The notes: generated by a model from the letters alone, not told the origin. Shown: positions 1 to 8,266, counted from the stretch's first letter. The stretch: DNA of 62,532 nucleotides from an uncultured Bacteroidales bacterium (GCA_944325495.1 CALVAD010000008.1:1-62532), one strand, 5' to 3'. Numbers and translations are program-made.

Positions 1-387
1 GTGATAGCGAAGGACGGGGAGATCGTGGCGACAGGATGCAACAGGGTGACCGACGAGCACGACCCCACGGCTCACGCGGAGGTCAGTGCGATCAGGGCTG
101 CGTGCCGCAAACTGAACACCTTCGACCTCAGCGGCTGTGAGATATACACCTCGTGCGAACCCTGCCCGATGTGCCTCGGCGCCATCTACTGGGCGCATCT
201 CGACCGCATGTATTACGGCAACAACCAGCACGACGCGGCTGAAATAGGCTTCGACGACGCATTCATCTACGAGGAGATAGCGCTGAAGCCCGAAGACCGC
301 AGGCTCGCGTCCATGAGACTGCTCCCCGAGGAAGCCATCAAGGCGTTCGAGGACTGGAGGCTCAAGGACGACAAGGTCGAGTATTAG
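1..387 (+). CDS. Guanine deaminase-like nucleoside deaminase (5' end cut off)
   Basis: This is the 3' part of a cytidine-deaminase-fold enzyme most like GuaD of Bacillus, which converts guanine to xanthine and ammonia in the cytoplasm. The zinc site is intact: His25-Ala-Glu27 (Glu is the proton shuttle) and the Cys55/Cys58 pair in PCPMC. The surrounding YTSCEPCPMCLGAIYW and the C-terminal KVEY resemble GuaD more than tRNA adenosine deaminase. Family members have roughly 25-30 more residues upstream, so the valine codon at base 1 is inside the gene and not a real GTG start. Its stop codon overlaps the stop of the convergent phosphatase gene by 4 bases. Another purine or cytosine deaminase specificity is possible. 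Confidence 0.85.
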   Translation: MIAKDGEIVATGCNRVTDEHDPTAHAEVSAIRAACRKLNTFDLSGCEIYTSCEPCPMCLGAIYWAHLDRMYYGNNQHDAAEIGFDDAFIYEEIALKPEDRRLASMRLLPEEAIKAFEDWRLKDDKVEY

Positions 388-1034
388 ACTATTTCCAGAA
401 GTCCGGCGAAACTGCCGGCGATGTAGTCCGGAGACGCGGTGCGGAGCTGCGTCTCCGTCTGGTTTCCGTAACTGACCCCGCAGGTGCGGCATCCGGCTCC
501 GGCGCCCATCTGCATGTCGAACACGGTGTCGCCGACGACGAGCGTATTTTCTGCCTGCTGCTTCATCCGCGAGAGCAGGGCGAGCACGAGGTCGGGTGCT
601 GGTTTAGGTGCGAGGCCGTCGGTAGCCGTGACGATGTCGTCGAAATATTTCTCTATTCCGTAAGGTGCCATTATCATTTCGAGAGATTCACGGCCGCGGG
701 AGGTTGCAATCGCCATTCTGACGCCTCTGGAGCTTAATTCCGCAAGGGTCCCGGTGACTCCAGGGAAAAGGGTGCTCGCAGCGGTGCCGTACTGCGGGAA
801 TATCTCGCGATACTTCCTTGCCGCCATGACGGTCTGTTCGGGCGTGAGTCCTGCCGCGCGCTGCAGCGACTGCTCCAGCACGAGCCCTATTGTCGGGCGT
901 ATCTGTTCTTCGGTTATCTCCGGAAATCCCAGCTGCCTGAACGCTTCCTGCGTGGTTGCGATTATTCCGGTGGCGGTGTCGGCTATGGTGCCGTCGAAGT
1001 CGAATATGATGCAGTCTGTCATCTGTCCTTTCAT
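384..1034 (-). CDS. HAD-superfamily phosphatase, phosphoglycolate phosphatase-like
   Basis: A cytoplasmic small-molecule phosphatase of the haloacid dehalogenase superfamily, 216 residues, which is the normal length for Gph/PpaX-type enzymes with a helical cap inserted after motif I. Motif I is FDFDGTIADT near the N-terminus (nucleophile and general acid Asp), motif II is the ATSRG stretch, and motif IV is VVGDTVFDMQMG, whose Asp pair binds magnesium. The substrate cannot be read from sequence; phosphoglycolate, pyrophosphate or a nucleotide are all possible. A -7 box lies only about 9 bases upstream of ATG 1034, so the mRNA leader would be a few bases long. An internal ATG at 1022 is an alternative start. 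Confidence 0.85.
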   Translation of the reverse strand: MKGQMTDCIIFDFDGTIADTATGIIATTQEAFRQLGFPEITEEQIRPTIGLVLEQSLQRAAGLTPEQTVMAARKYREIFPQYGTAASTLFPGVTGTLAELSSRGVRMAIATSRGRESLEMIMAPYGIEKYFDDIVTATDGLAPKPAPDLVLALLSRMKQQAENTLVVGDTVFDMQMGAGAGCRTCGVSYGNQTETQLRTASPDYIAGSFAGLLEIV

Positions 1035-1042
1035 TTAGGCTG

Positions 1043-1050
1043 CAAAAATA
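1043..1050 (-). promoter_or_regulatory. Promoter -7 box for the HAD phosphatase
   Basis: The minus strand reads TATTTTTG, a match to the Bacteroidetes -7 consensus TAnnTTTG. The predicted transcript start is about 4-5 bases before ATG 1034, giving an almost leaderless message. No clear -33 TTTG is visible. Confidence 0.5.
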
Positions 1051-1149
1051 GAAGTTGTTTTGAAATTTTACGAATAATTTCTTTTCGGAAAGAATTCTTG
1101 GTAACTGTGTGCGTTCCCTGTCATATACTTTCTTCCATCGTTGCTTTCT

Positions 1150-1213
1150 GCGGACGGCAAGCTTGTCCCTCCGCAGGCGGGAAAAGCCTGCTTCGGAACA
1201 ACTTGCCGTCCGC
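1150..1213. repeat. Long intergenic palindrome 1
   Basis: Perfect 12-base arms (1150-1161 and 1202-1213, GCGGACGGCAAG and its complement) enclose an imperfect inner stem ending in GCAGGC/GCCTGC. Read on the minus strand the tip is GGC-TTTTCCC-GCC, a shortened form of the conserved loop found in the palindromes at 10642, 14083, 25640 and 55507. It lies in the divergent gap between the HAD phosphatase and the TetR gene, so it cannot simply be a terminator for a convergent pair. Confidence 0.75.
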
Positions 1214-1397
1214 TATATTGAAACATACGGCAGTATTGACGGCATATCATTCTTTTCTCTGTCAGACTGCCGTTTTCACAAAAGGATAACCGTGCATTCC
1301 CCTGGATAATCTCTTGAAATTCATGTCGGCAAATTCCGTAACGGCTGGCAGGTCGATTTCTTTTTGAATCTGTTGTTCATCGGAATGGTATTTTTTC

Positions 1398-1440
1398 TAT
1401 ATTTGCATTGAATTAACTATATCGTTAGACAATATCGTTA
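1398..1440 (+). promoter_or_regulatory. TetR-gene promoter and probable autoregulatory operator
   Basis: The -7 box TATATTTG sits at 1398-1405, predicting a start near 1410. Directly downstream at 1414-1427 is TAAC-N6-GTTA, an inverted repeat, and the nine bases ATATCGTTA occur twice (1419-1427 and 1432-1440) with a 13-base period. A symmetrical site just after the start point is where a TetR-type repressor would block its own operon. Operator function is inference from position and symmetry. Confidence 0.55.
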
Positions 1441-1489
1441 ATCGCCGGCTCGAGCACTCGGGCTGACGTTGACACAGGAACAAGCGCAG

Positions 1490-2134
1490 ATGACAAAAGA
1501 ACAGGAAATACTCTCGGCCGCATCGGAAGAATTCTTCGAGAAAGGCTACGACGGCACCTCCACGGCGGTGATAGCGCGGAAGGCGGGCGTCACGCACGCA
1601 ATGGTCAACTATTATTTCCGGACGAAGGAGCAGCTGTTCCTCAGGATACTCGACTCCGCGGTCTACGACTTCGTGCAAGGGCTCAAACCCGTAATGCACG
1701 GAGAGGGAGATTTCCTCCGGACCATCCTGAACGCAGCTTCGGCCATCTTCGACTGCATGGACAGGCATCGCAGGCTGCCTTTCATGATCTTGGACCTTGC
1801 GCGCAACCATCCCGGACTTCTCGACCGCTATCTTGAATCCGGAATGAACGAAGCCAGGGGAGTTATAGCCGGGCATTCCGAGCGTCTTGCGGCGCAGATA
1901 GCCGCCGGAACATTTCCTGAAACGGGCATAGACGACATTCTGGATACGGTGCTGACCCTCGCGTCGGCGCCTTTCCAGAACATACCGCTGCTCGAGAACG
2001 TGCTGCATTTCACCTCCGGTCAGATTGAAGATTATCTTCAGGCCCGCAAGCGGGAGATGCTCTGCATGCTCGAAAGACGCTACTCCCTTCGGCCGCGGTG
2101 CGCCGATGAGCGGAAAATAAATGGAAACGACTGA
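1490..2134 (+). CDS. TetR/AcrR-family transcriptional regulator
   Basis: A DNA-binding repressor of about 214 residues. The N-terminal TetR helix-turn-helix is clear: ILSAASEEFFEKGYDGTS, then IARKAGVTHAMVNYYFRTKEQLF, the classic pattern ending in YYF-K-LF. The C-terminal half (from about residue 65) is an all-helical ligand-binding and dimer domain with no recognisable ligand signature. ATG 1490 is preferred over the in-frame TTG at 1469 because the helix-turn-helix then begins at the usual distance. The membrane protein gene follows after 14 bases, so the regulator probably controls that partner and itself through the operator at 1414-1440. Confidence 0.9.
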   Translation: MTKEQEILSAASEEFFEKGYDGTSTAVIARKAGVTHAMVNYYFRTKEQLFLRILDSAVYDFVQGLKPVMHGEGDFLRTILNAASAIFDCMDRHRRLPFMILDLARNHPGLLDRYLESGMNEARGVIAGHSERLAAQIAAGTFPETGIDDILDTVLTLASAPFQNIPLLENVLHFTSGQIEDYLQARKREMLCMLERRYSLRPRCADERKINGND

Positions 2135-2148
2135 TAAACAATGATATT

Positions 2149-3132
2149 ATGGCAGAAAAGAAATTGTACTGGGGCAGGACGATAGCGTCGTTCTTCCTCG
2201 TTCTGTTCACTATGCCTCTCGGACATGCGCTGATGCGCGTGATGGAGGAGACGATGGAGCCTTCGCTGATGAACACATGCGCGTTCATAATGGGCGCAGT
2301 GGGGCTTGCGATAGCCGTCTGGGGAGTGTTCGTCAAGGGCGACACGAAGCAGACGCTGTTCGGGCTTTTCGGCGGACTGCTGTTCTGGACCGGCTGGGTG
2401 GAGTTCCTCTACGGCTATTTCGCCACCCGCTTCGGCGTGCATTACGACCTGGTGGGCTCGGGGACGGTGCAGACGATCACCGAATATGTGAACGGCGTAG
2501 GAATCAGCCACGACATGCTGATAAACGGTGTCAATGTAAATGACATTCCCGCCGACGTGCTCAAGGAGATGCGCGGGTCGCGTCCGGAATATCTGATAAT
2601 GCCGGCGTCTTTCGGTTTCTGGGTCATGTTCATCGTGCTCTACCTGTTCGGTTCCCGCACCGGCTGCCATGCGCTGAACTGGCTGCAGAAAGTGTTTTTC
2701 GGCAAGAAGATGCAGGAGATCGTGCCGCGCGCGATGAGCCGTCACACGGCGATCACCACCTTCATGGAGCTGAACATCATGATGTGGACCATGTATCTGC
2801 TGCTGATGTTCGTCTATGATCCGGTGTTCCTCGGCGAGAGCCATCCGGTCACCATAGCGATTGCGATAGGATGCCTCGTGGGTTCAATCTTCATGTTCCG
2901 TTACGAGCTGGGGCTGCACGGCTGGGGTCCGAACATCCGCATGGCGATTTCGACGGTGGTCATATTCTGGACGACGGTGGAGGTGTTTGCGCGCAACGGG
3001 CTGCTGACGGAGTTCTGGATCGATCCTATGAACCATGTGCCCGAGATGGTCAGCATCCTTGTCTGCTTCGTGGCTCTCGCGGCCTTCCTGATCATCCGCA
3101 CCGTCCGCCGCAGGAAGACGGTGGCGGATTAA
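2149..3132 (+). CDS. Multi-pass membrane protein of unknown function
   Basis: I do not recognise this 327-residue protein. It shows about eight hydrophobic segments, near residues 10-30, 42-60, 68-88, 150-170, 207-227, 234-254, 263-283 and 298-318, and a short basic C-terminus (RTVRRRK). A soluble loop of about 55 residues lies between segments three and four. It contains no ABC, MFS or RND signature. It sits 14 bases after a TetR-type regulator, an arrangement common for exporters and membrane-stress proteins, so it is the likely regulated target. Its role is open. The convergent gap behind it holds two long palindromes. Confidence 0.75.
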   Translation: MAEKKLYWGRTIASFFLVLFTMPLGHALMRVMEETMEPSLMNTCAFIMGAVGLAIAVWGVFVKGDTKQTLFGLFGGLLFWTGWVEFLYGYFATRFGVHYDLVGSGTVQTITEYVNGVGISHDMLINGVNVNDIPADVLKEMRGSRPEYLIMPASFGFWVMFIVLYLFGSRTGCHALNWLQKVFFGKKMQEIVPRAMSRHTAITTFMELNIMMWTMYLLLMFVYDPVFLGESHPVTIAIAIGCLVGSIFMFRYELGLHGWGPNIRMAISTVVIFWTTVEVFARNGLLTEFWIDPMNHVPEMVSILVCFVALAAFLIIRTVRRRKTVAD

Positions 3133-3146
3133 TCATTAATTCGTTC

Positions 3147-3263
3147 GCCGAGGCGGCGTTCTGCCTCCGGAGAGGTTTCGCTTCGCTTCATCCCGCCGCT
3201 GTCGCGGCACCCACTCACGGCCGTGGGCGGCCAGCCTCTCCGGAGGCAGAACGCCGCCTCGGC
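3147..3263. repeat. Long intergenic palindrome 2 (branched-core type)
   Basis: The arms 3147-3175 and 3235-3263 are perfectly complementary over 29 bases. The 59 bases between them, read on the minus strand, align with the core of palindrome 3 (3403-3458), including GCCGCCC, GTGAG and GAAGCGAAGCG blocks. Within the core two small hairpins can form: CCCAC/GTGGG and GCCGC/GCGGC. It lies 15 bases past the membrane protein stop, in a convergent gap. Confidence 0.85.
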
Positions 3264-3375
3264 AATGAGGAGAATAATTTAATCCGGATCGTTCAAGCAG
3301 ATGACTCTGTCAGCCGTTGAACGGTCCGGATTGACTTGTAGCTTTACCGTCTGATAATCTTCGTCGGACATTCTT

Positions 3376-3485
3376 TGCGACAGTCGTACAGCTTTCAGGG
3401 AGGCTAGCCGCCCGCGGCTGTGAGCGGGCGATGCGAAGCATCGATGGAGCGAAGCGGAACCTCCCTGAAGGCTGTACGACTGTCG
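3376..3485. repeat. Long intergenic palindrome 3 (branched-core type)
   Basis: Arms 3376-3402 and 3459-3485 pair over 27 bases with one G-T wobble. The core (3403-3458) is homologous to the core of palindrome 2 but in the opposite orientation, while the outer arms of the two are unrelated in sequence. Inside the core CCCGC/GCGGG and GATGC/GCATC hairpins replace the CCCAC/GTGGG and GCCGC/GCGGC hairpins of palindrome 2, that is, the bases change but pairing is kept. It ends 10 bases before the DUF3737 stop. Confidence 0.85.
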
Positions 3486-3495
3486 CGAAGGGCCT

Positions 3496-4338
3496 TCACC
3501 TTGTCCTTATCACGCAATCCGCAGGTGCAAGGATGTTCTCGTCGAGAGTGACGGAGCCGATGGAGTCGGCGACGATCAGGCCCGAGGTCGGATTCTTGAT
3601 GTTGGTGATAGCGCCGCGGATGTCGGCACGAAGCGTCGAGTATTCGAACGCACGGTCGCATGCCGGGTCGAAAGTGCAGTTCTCCAGCACAAGGTCACGG
3701 GCGTAGCACAGCGGCTGCTCACCCGAGATATGACAGTTCACGAGCCGCAGGTTCCTGGAGTGCCAGCCCAGGTACTCACCGTCGAGCACGGAGTCATAGA
3801 TGGTAACATCCTCGACCTCCCAGAACGCATCCTTGGTCGAGATTTTCGCATTATGTATCTCCGCGTTCTTCACATACTGGAACACATACTTGCTGTCGCT
3901 CTCCAGCCCGTCGACGATGATATTGCTGCTGAACATGAAAGGATAGGTGCCGTCGTGCAGCTTCAGGTTCTTCGCCCGTATGCCGCTGCAGCGCCAGAAC
4001 ACTTCGTCGGCATCGTTCATCACGACATTCTCTATGTCGATTTCGTGCATCTCGCGGAACATCTTCGGGGCGTCGATTACGGTGTCCCTCATCTTCAGGT
4101 GGTCGGAATACCACAGCGCCGAGCGGCCGCCGACCGCGAAATAGCAGTTCTCGATCGTGAAGCCATGCACATGCCAGAAGGGGTAGTTGCCCTCGAAGCG
4201 GCAGTTCGTCGCCACTATATTGCTGCATTCCTTAATCGCCGATTCGCCTGCGAGGATGGTCACATTGTCGAGATGGAGATCGTGTGAAGCGAAGAGCGGG
4301 CGCTCGCCTCCGAATTCCTTATTTTTGATCAACTGCAT
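3496..4338 (-). CDS. DUF3737 family protein, right-handed beta-helix
   Basis: A 280-residue protein of the DUF3737 family. The sequence is a run of about twelve imperfect rungs of 18-22 residues with the pattern of alternating hydrophobics plus Asn/Cys/Asp turns (for example IVATNCRFEGNYPFWHVHG, FTIENCYFAVGG, LRLVNCHISGEQPLCYARD), as expected of a parallel beta-helix. There is no signal peptide, so it is probably cytoplasmic. Family members are widespread in gut Bacteroidales and Firmicutes but have no established function; the fold resembles polysaccharide-binding or lyase helices without visible catalytic residues. It has its own -7 box upstream, and a palindrome separates it from the pectin enzyme gene. 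Confidence 0.85.
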   Translation of the reverse strand: MQLIKNKEFGGERPLFASHDLHLDNVTILAGESAIKECSNIVATNCRFEGNYPFWHVHGFTIENCYFAVGGRSALWYSDHLKMRDTVIDAPKMFREMHEIDIENVVMNDADEVFWRCSGIRAKNLKLHDGTYPFMFSSNIIVDGLESDSKYVFQYVKNAEIHNAKISTKDAFWEVEDVTIYDSVLDGEYLGWHSRNLRLVNCHISGEQPLCYARDLVLENCTFDPACDRAFEYSTLRADIRGAITNIKNPTSGLIVADSIGSVTLDENILAPADCVIRTR

Positions 4339-4360
4339 GATTCCAGAATTTTTTGCGATG

Positions 4361-4368
4361 CAAAATTA
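4361..4368 (-). promoter_or_regulatory. Promoter -7 box for the DUF3737 gene
   Basis: The minus strand reads TAATTTTG, matching TAnnTTTG, 22 bases before ATG 4338. This predicts a leader of about 18 bases. Confidence 0.5.
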
Positions 4369-4466
4369 CAACGAATTTCAAATATCCTGCAATCAGATTT
4401 ACGGCATGGCCTACCAGTATTACGGAGTCTCCGCCTATCCTGAGCTGTCAGGTATTTGCAGCATGA

Positions 4467-4527
4467 CGGAGGGTCCGCCACCGGGAGGCTCTCCAGAAGA
4501 CCTTTCCTCCAAGCGACGGACCCTCCG
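4467..4527. repeat. Long intergenic palindrome 4
   Basis: Perfect 11-base arms (CGGAGGGTCCG at 4467-4477 and its complement at 4517-4527), continued inwards by an imperfect stem that closes with GGGAGG/CCTCC. The tip begins GGAGGCT like the other members of the family. It lies just downstream of the stop codon of the GH105/SGNH gene and could end that transcript. Confidence 0.65.
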
Positions 4528-4543
4528 CTATGTCCGGGGCCGG

Positions 4544-6571
4544 CTATCTGATATATTCCGCGATTGCGAGCCCGGAGTCCTTCAGGGCCGTGGCGAGAAT
4601 CTCACAGTACATGCGCGCGCCCTTTTCGAGAGTGTGCACGCTGTCGGCGAAATAGTCCGCCTGGGCGGTCTTTCTGCCCAGCTCCTCATATTCGGCCGCC
4701 GCGAGTTCGTTGAAGTCGATGAAGGCCGCGTCTTCCTTCTCGGCGACCAGACGGCACCATGCGTTGTAGCTGTCGTCGTAGCGCGAGATCGTCCTGCCGT
4801 CTTCCCAGCTGTTGAGCGGGGTGGGAGAGAGCACGATGGGGATGCCGCCGCGCATCTCTGTCTGGCGTACCATCATCCGTATGTAGTGCCCGTAGGAATA
4901 GACGTCCTCGGGCGCTCCGTTCTTCTCCATTATCACGGTCTCGGGCTCGTCCGAAATTCCGCTCAGGGTGCCGCGTGCGCGGCCGCTGTTGAGCGGTGCA
5001 CGGTCGTTGTGTCCGAACTGTATGAGCACGAAGTCGCCTTTCTGTATGCGGTCGCGCACTTCCGGCCATCTGCTGTTGAAGAAGGTGCGGCTGCTGAGCC
5101 CGCCGACGGCGTCGTTCTCGACTGTGGCTCCGCTCACATATTCGCCGAAGAAGCTGCCCCAGCCCCACTGGCCGTTGTCACCGGTTCCGCGTCCGTTCTT
5201 GCAGGTCGAGTCGCCGGCAAGGAAAATCATGGGCTTGCCGTCCTCGCGGGGCGTGATGCCGTCGCGAGCCGAGTTTGCGGACGGGCGTGCGGGAGTGTTC
5301 TCATACAGTCTGATGATCTCCGAAGCCGCTAGAATCACAGGACCGTAGCCGTGCGCCGCATACACGCTGACAGGCCGGTTCTCGTAGAAGGTGTTGGTCC
5401 ATCCGAGGCCGGTCCCGACACAGGTGTTCTCCACCTGCCCGAGCTCGTTGACCTGCGTCGCGACGCCTCTCCATCCGGACTTTGCGATGTCCTGGTATGC
5501 AGTGCGGTCTATCCATCCTTCGTTGACCGCGTGGGCGATGCAGTAGACATACATCGCGCTTGCGCTTGTCTCCAGATAGGATTCTGTCTTGTCGAGGAGC
5601 TGATGCCAGAGTCCGTTCGGAGCCTGATAGGGGGCGACGCCTTCTATGAGCTCTTTCAGCAGCGAGAGCAGTTCGTCGCGTCCCTGGACATTCTCGGGGA
5701 GTGCGTCAAGCAGGTCGCACAGCGTGAGCATAGCCCATCCGTTGGCCCGCGCCCAGTGGTATGAAGGGTGGATGTCCATGCTCTCGATCCAGCCGTGGCG
5801 GAAAAGCTTCTTCTCGGGGACCCAGAGATATTTCTTGAACAGCATCACCTGGTTCACGGCTTCGTTGTAGAACTTCCAGGTCAGGTCGCCGCGCTCTTTG
5901 GCGCTCAGCAGGCCGCGGAAGGCGATGGGGGTGATGCCCATGTACATGTCGTCGAGCCACACGGAGTTGGTCACGGGGCGGTGCCGGGCGAGTATGCCGT
6001 CGCCCATGCGGTATTCCTCGTACATCACGAAGGTGAACCAGTTGTCCAGCAGCGCGCGGAAGTCCCCGCTGCGCTCCGGGTCGGCAAGGGTGGCCTTGAT
6101 CATCGCGGCGGTCATCGCCCCGCAGTCGTCGAGCCATTTCGGCTGGGTGAGCGGCTTGAGTCTCATGGGGTATCCCGTGGCGTCGTAATACTCCTTGACC
6201 GGGCGATAGCAGCTGCCTATCAGGTCAAGTCTGTCGTAGACATAGTCCGCATACTTTTCCTCTCCTGTGACTTCGGAGGCCAGGAGAAGCCCCGAATAGG
6301 TGACGCCCCACTCATAGGTGTTGATGCCGAAGTCGCCTTTCCTGAAGCTGCTGTTCTCGTCGATGCGGTCGAGGTTCCTGAGGACCTTGCCGTCGCCGTC
6401 CACGACTTCCGCCGGGGTGCATCCGTCGATGTAGTTGAACACTCGGTCAAGGACTTCCCTGACCTCGACTACGGGGTCCTCCCTCTGCTGACGGGCTGCC
6501 TGCGCATCGGCGGGATGAACGCCGGCGATGAGGGCAAGGGCCGCCGGCAGGATGATTCTGTGGTTTTTCAT
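4544..6571 (-). CDS. Secreted two-domain pectin enzyme: GH105 unsaturated rhamnogalacturonyl hydrolase plus SGNH (CE12-like) acetylesterase
   Basis: A signal peptide (about residues 1-25, ending PADAQA) leads into a GH105 (alpha/alpha)6 domain, about residues 35-425, related to YteR/YesR, which removes the unsaturated sugar left by rhamnogalacturonan lyase. Recognisable parts are the INTYEWGVTYSGLL, WLDDMYMG (candidate catalytic Asp) and HWARANGWAM stretches. After a short linker comes an SGNH hydrolase (about 445-675) of the rhamnogalacturonan acetylesterase type: block I GDST with Ser454, GGLSSR, block III GHND near 519-522, and the Asp-x-x-His pair DSVH near 643-646. Deacetylation and disaccharide cleavage are thus joined on one periplasmic chain. 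No SusC/SusD lies nearby. The gene follows the UPF0210 gene by 19 bases and is probably co-transcribed with it. Confidence 0.92.
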   Translation of the reverse strand: MKNHRIILPAALALIAGVHPADAQAARQQREDPVVEVREVLDRVFNYIDGCTPAEVVDGDGKVLRNLDRIDENSSFRKGDFGINTYEWGVTYSGLLLASEVTGEEKYADYVYDRLDLIGSCYRPVKEYYDATGYPMRLKPLTQPKWLDDCGAMTAAMIKATLADPERSGDFRALLDNWFTFVMYEEYRMGDGILARHRPVTNSVWLDDMYMGITPIAFRGLLSAKERGDLTWKFYNEAVNQVMLFKKYLWVPEKKLFRHGWIESMDIHPSYHWARANGWAMLTLCDLLDALPENVQGRDELLSLLKELIEGVAPYQAPNGLWHQLLDKTESYLETSASAMYVYCIAHAVNEGWIDRTAYQDIAKSGWRGVATQVNELGQVENTCVGTGLGWTNTFYENRPVSVYAAHGYGPVILAASEIIRLYENTPARPSANSARDGITPREDGKPMIFLAGDSTCKNGRGTGDNGQWGWGSFFGEYVSGATVENDAVGGLSSRTFFNSRWPEVRDRIQKGDFVLIQFGHNDRAPLNSGRARGTLSGISDEPETVIMEKNGAPEDVYSYGHYIRMMVRQTEMRGGIPIVLSPTPLNSWEDGRTISRYDDSYNAWCRLVAEKEDAAFIDFNELAAAEYEELGRKTAQADYFADSVHTLEKGARMYCEILATALKDSGLAIAEYIR

Positions 6572-6590
6572 TATACTGGATTGGTTGTGT

Positions 6591-7955
6591 TTAGTTCTTG
6601 AAGCTGTGCACGGGTGCGGGTATGCGGCCCTCGCGGCTGATGAAGGCTTCGCAGCTGAAGCGGTTGACGGGTATCACCGGCGCATAGCCGAGCAGCCCGC
6701 CGAATTCCAGGCGGTCGCCGATCTTCTTCCCCTGAGCGGGGATGATCCTGACGGCCGTGGTCTTCTGGTTTATCATTCCTATGGCCGCCTCGTCGGCTAT
6801 TATCCCGGAAATAGTGGACTCCGGAGTGTCGCCGGGAACCGCTATCATGTCGAGTCCGACGGAGCAGACGCAGGTCATGGCTTCGAGCTTCTCGATGGTC
6901 AGCGCTCCGCATTCGGCGGCGTCGATCATGCCCTGGTCCTCGCTCACGGGGATGAAGGCTCCGCTGAGGCCGCCCACATACGACGACGCCATGATGCCTC
7001 CCTTCTTGACCTGGTCGTTGAGCAGGGCCAGAGCGGCCGTGGTGCCGGGAGCGCCGGCCTGTTCAAGCCCGATTTCCTTGAGGATGTCGGCCACCGAGTC
7101 GCCGACCGCGGGGGTGGGGGCCAGCGAGAGGTCGATTATCCCGAACGGCACCCCGAGCCTCCGGGAGGCCTCCTGGGCTACAAGCTGTCCCACGCGCGTT
7201 ATCTTGAACGCGGTTTTCTTGATGGTTTCGCAGAGCACCCCGAAATCCTCCCCGCGCACTTTCTCCAGCGCCGACTTGACCACTCCCGGGCCGCTGACGC
7301 CCACATTGATGACCGCGTCCGGTTCCGTGACTCCGTGGAAGGCTCCTGCCATGAAGGGATTGTCGTCAGGAGCGTTGCACAGGACCACGAGCTTGGCGCA
7401 GCCTATGGAGTTCCTGTCGGCAGTGAGTTCGGCCGTGCGCTTCACGATATGGCCCATGAGCCTTACGGCGTCCATGTCGAGTCCGGTTCTGGTCGAGCCC
7501 ACGTTCACGCTGCTGCATATCCTCTCCGTGGAGGCGAGCGCTTCCGGGATGGATTCCATGAGCAGGCGGTCGGCCCCCGTCATGCCTTTCGAGACTATTG
7601 CGGAATATCCTCCCATGAAGTTCACTCCGGTCTCCGCGGCCGTTTCGTCGAGGGCGTGCGCGATTTTCGCGAAATCCCCGGCGCTGCTGCAGCAGGATGC
7701 GCCGACGAGGGACACCGGAGTCACGGAAATGCGCTTGTTGACTATAGGCACTCCGAACTCGGCTGCTATTTCGTCCGCGGTGGCGGCCAGCCCCGATGCG
7801 AGGGAGAGGATCTTCGTCCTTATCCTGTCGCAGGTCCTGTCCACGCTTCCTCCCGCGCAGTCCAGAAGATTGATGCCCATGGTGATGGTCCGCACGTCGA
7901 GATTCTCCTTCTCGATCATGTCGTGGGTCTCGAATACTTCGCTGATGTTGATCAT
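6591..7955 (-). CDS. UPF0210 (PFL) family protein
   Basis: A 454-residue member of the UPF0210/PFL family, cytoplasmic, structurally related to the glycyl-radical pyruvate formate-lyase fold but of unknown reaction. Characteristic stretches include [13 protein letters not shown] near the N-terminus and the glycine-rich [16 protein letters not shown], plus the C-terminal [12 protein letters not shown] take ATG 7955 ([12 protein letters not shown]) as the start; an open frame continues upstream only because it overlaps the ACT gene in another frame. The ACT-domain gene ends 5 bases before it, and this pair is conserved in very many bacteria and archaea, implying joint function, perhaps amino-acid or nucleotide sensing. 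The pectin enzyme follows on the same strand. Confidence 0.9.
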   Translation of the reverse strand: MINISEVFETHDMIEKENLDVRTITMGINLLDCAGGSVDRTCDRIRTKILSLASGLAATADEIAAEFGVPIVNKRISVTPVSLVGASCCSSAGDFAKIAHALDETAAETGVNFMGGYSAIVSKGMTGADRLLMESIPEALASTERICSSVNVGSTRTGLDMDAVRLMGHIVKRTAELTADRNSIGCAKLVVLCNAPDDNPFMAGAFHGVTEPDAVINVGVSGPGVVKSALEKVRGEDFGVLCETIKKTAFKITRVGQLVAQEASRRLGVPFGIIDLSLAPTPAVGDSVADILKEIGLEQAGAPGTTAALALLNDQVKKGGIMASSYVGGLSGAFIPVSEDQGMIDAAECGALTIEKLEAMTCVCSVGLDMIAVPGDTPESTISGIIADEAAIGMINQKTTAVRIIPAQGKKIGDRLEFGGLLGYAPVIPVNRFSCEAFISREGRIPAPVHSFKN

Positions 7956-7960
7956 GGCCG

Positions 7961-8233
7961 TCAGATTCTGTGCATCCTGTCGAAGATGTCGCTGCGCTGG
8001 CAGCGTATTTCTATGCCGAGAGTCCCTGCAAGCTCGTCGAGGACCTTGTTGAAGGCTGCGAAATCCATGTCGAGCCCGGAGATGTCGACTATCATCATCA
8101 TGTTGAAGTAGCCTTGGACTATGGTCTGTGAAATGTCGAGGATTCCTACGTTGTGGTCCGAAATGCAGGTGCATATTCTGGCTATTATGCCTACGCCGTC
8201 CCTGCCCACTGCGGTGATTATTGCCTTGTTCAT
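7961..8233 (-). CDS. ACT domain-containing protein (UPF0237 type)
   Basis: A 90-residue single ACT domain, the small-ligand-sensing fold found in amino-acid regulators such as GcvR. The beta-alpha-beta start is [20 protein letters not shown], followed by the strand of [12 protein letters not shown] and the second half [11 protein letters not shown], which are typical. It has no catalytic or DNA-binding part. The UPF0210 gene starts 5 bases later; the two always travel together, so the ACT protein is probably its regulatory subunit. Transcription probably starts from the TATCTTTG box at 8259-8266, about 20 bases before the ATG. Confidence 0.92.
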   Translation of the reverse strand: MNKAIITAVGRDGVGIIARICTCISDHNVGILDISQTIVQGYFNMMMIVDISGLDMDFAAFNKVLDELAGTLGIEIRCQRSDIFDRMHRI

Positions 8234-8258
8234 TTTCGTGGCTGATTTTGTATCGCGT

Positions 8259-8266
8259 CAAAGATA
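8259..8266 (-). promoter_or_regulatory. Promoter -7 box for the ACT-UPF0210 operon
   Basis: The minus strand reads TATCTTTG, a full match to the Bacteroidetes -7 consensus. The predicted leader is about 20 bases. Confidence 0.6.

Noticed and set aside
7956-8261. Upstream extension of the UPF0210 frame over the ACT gene
   Set aside because: Composition is shadow-like (His/Arg/Gln-rich) and the family's N-terminus [12 protein letters not shown] begins at 7955.
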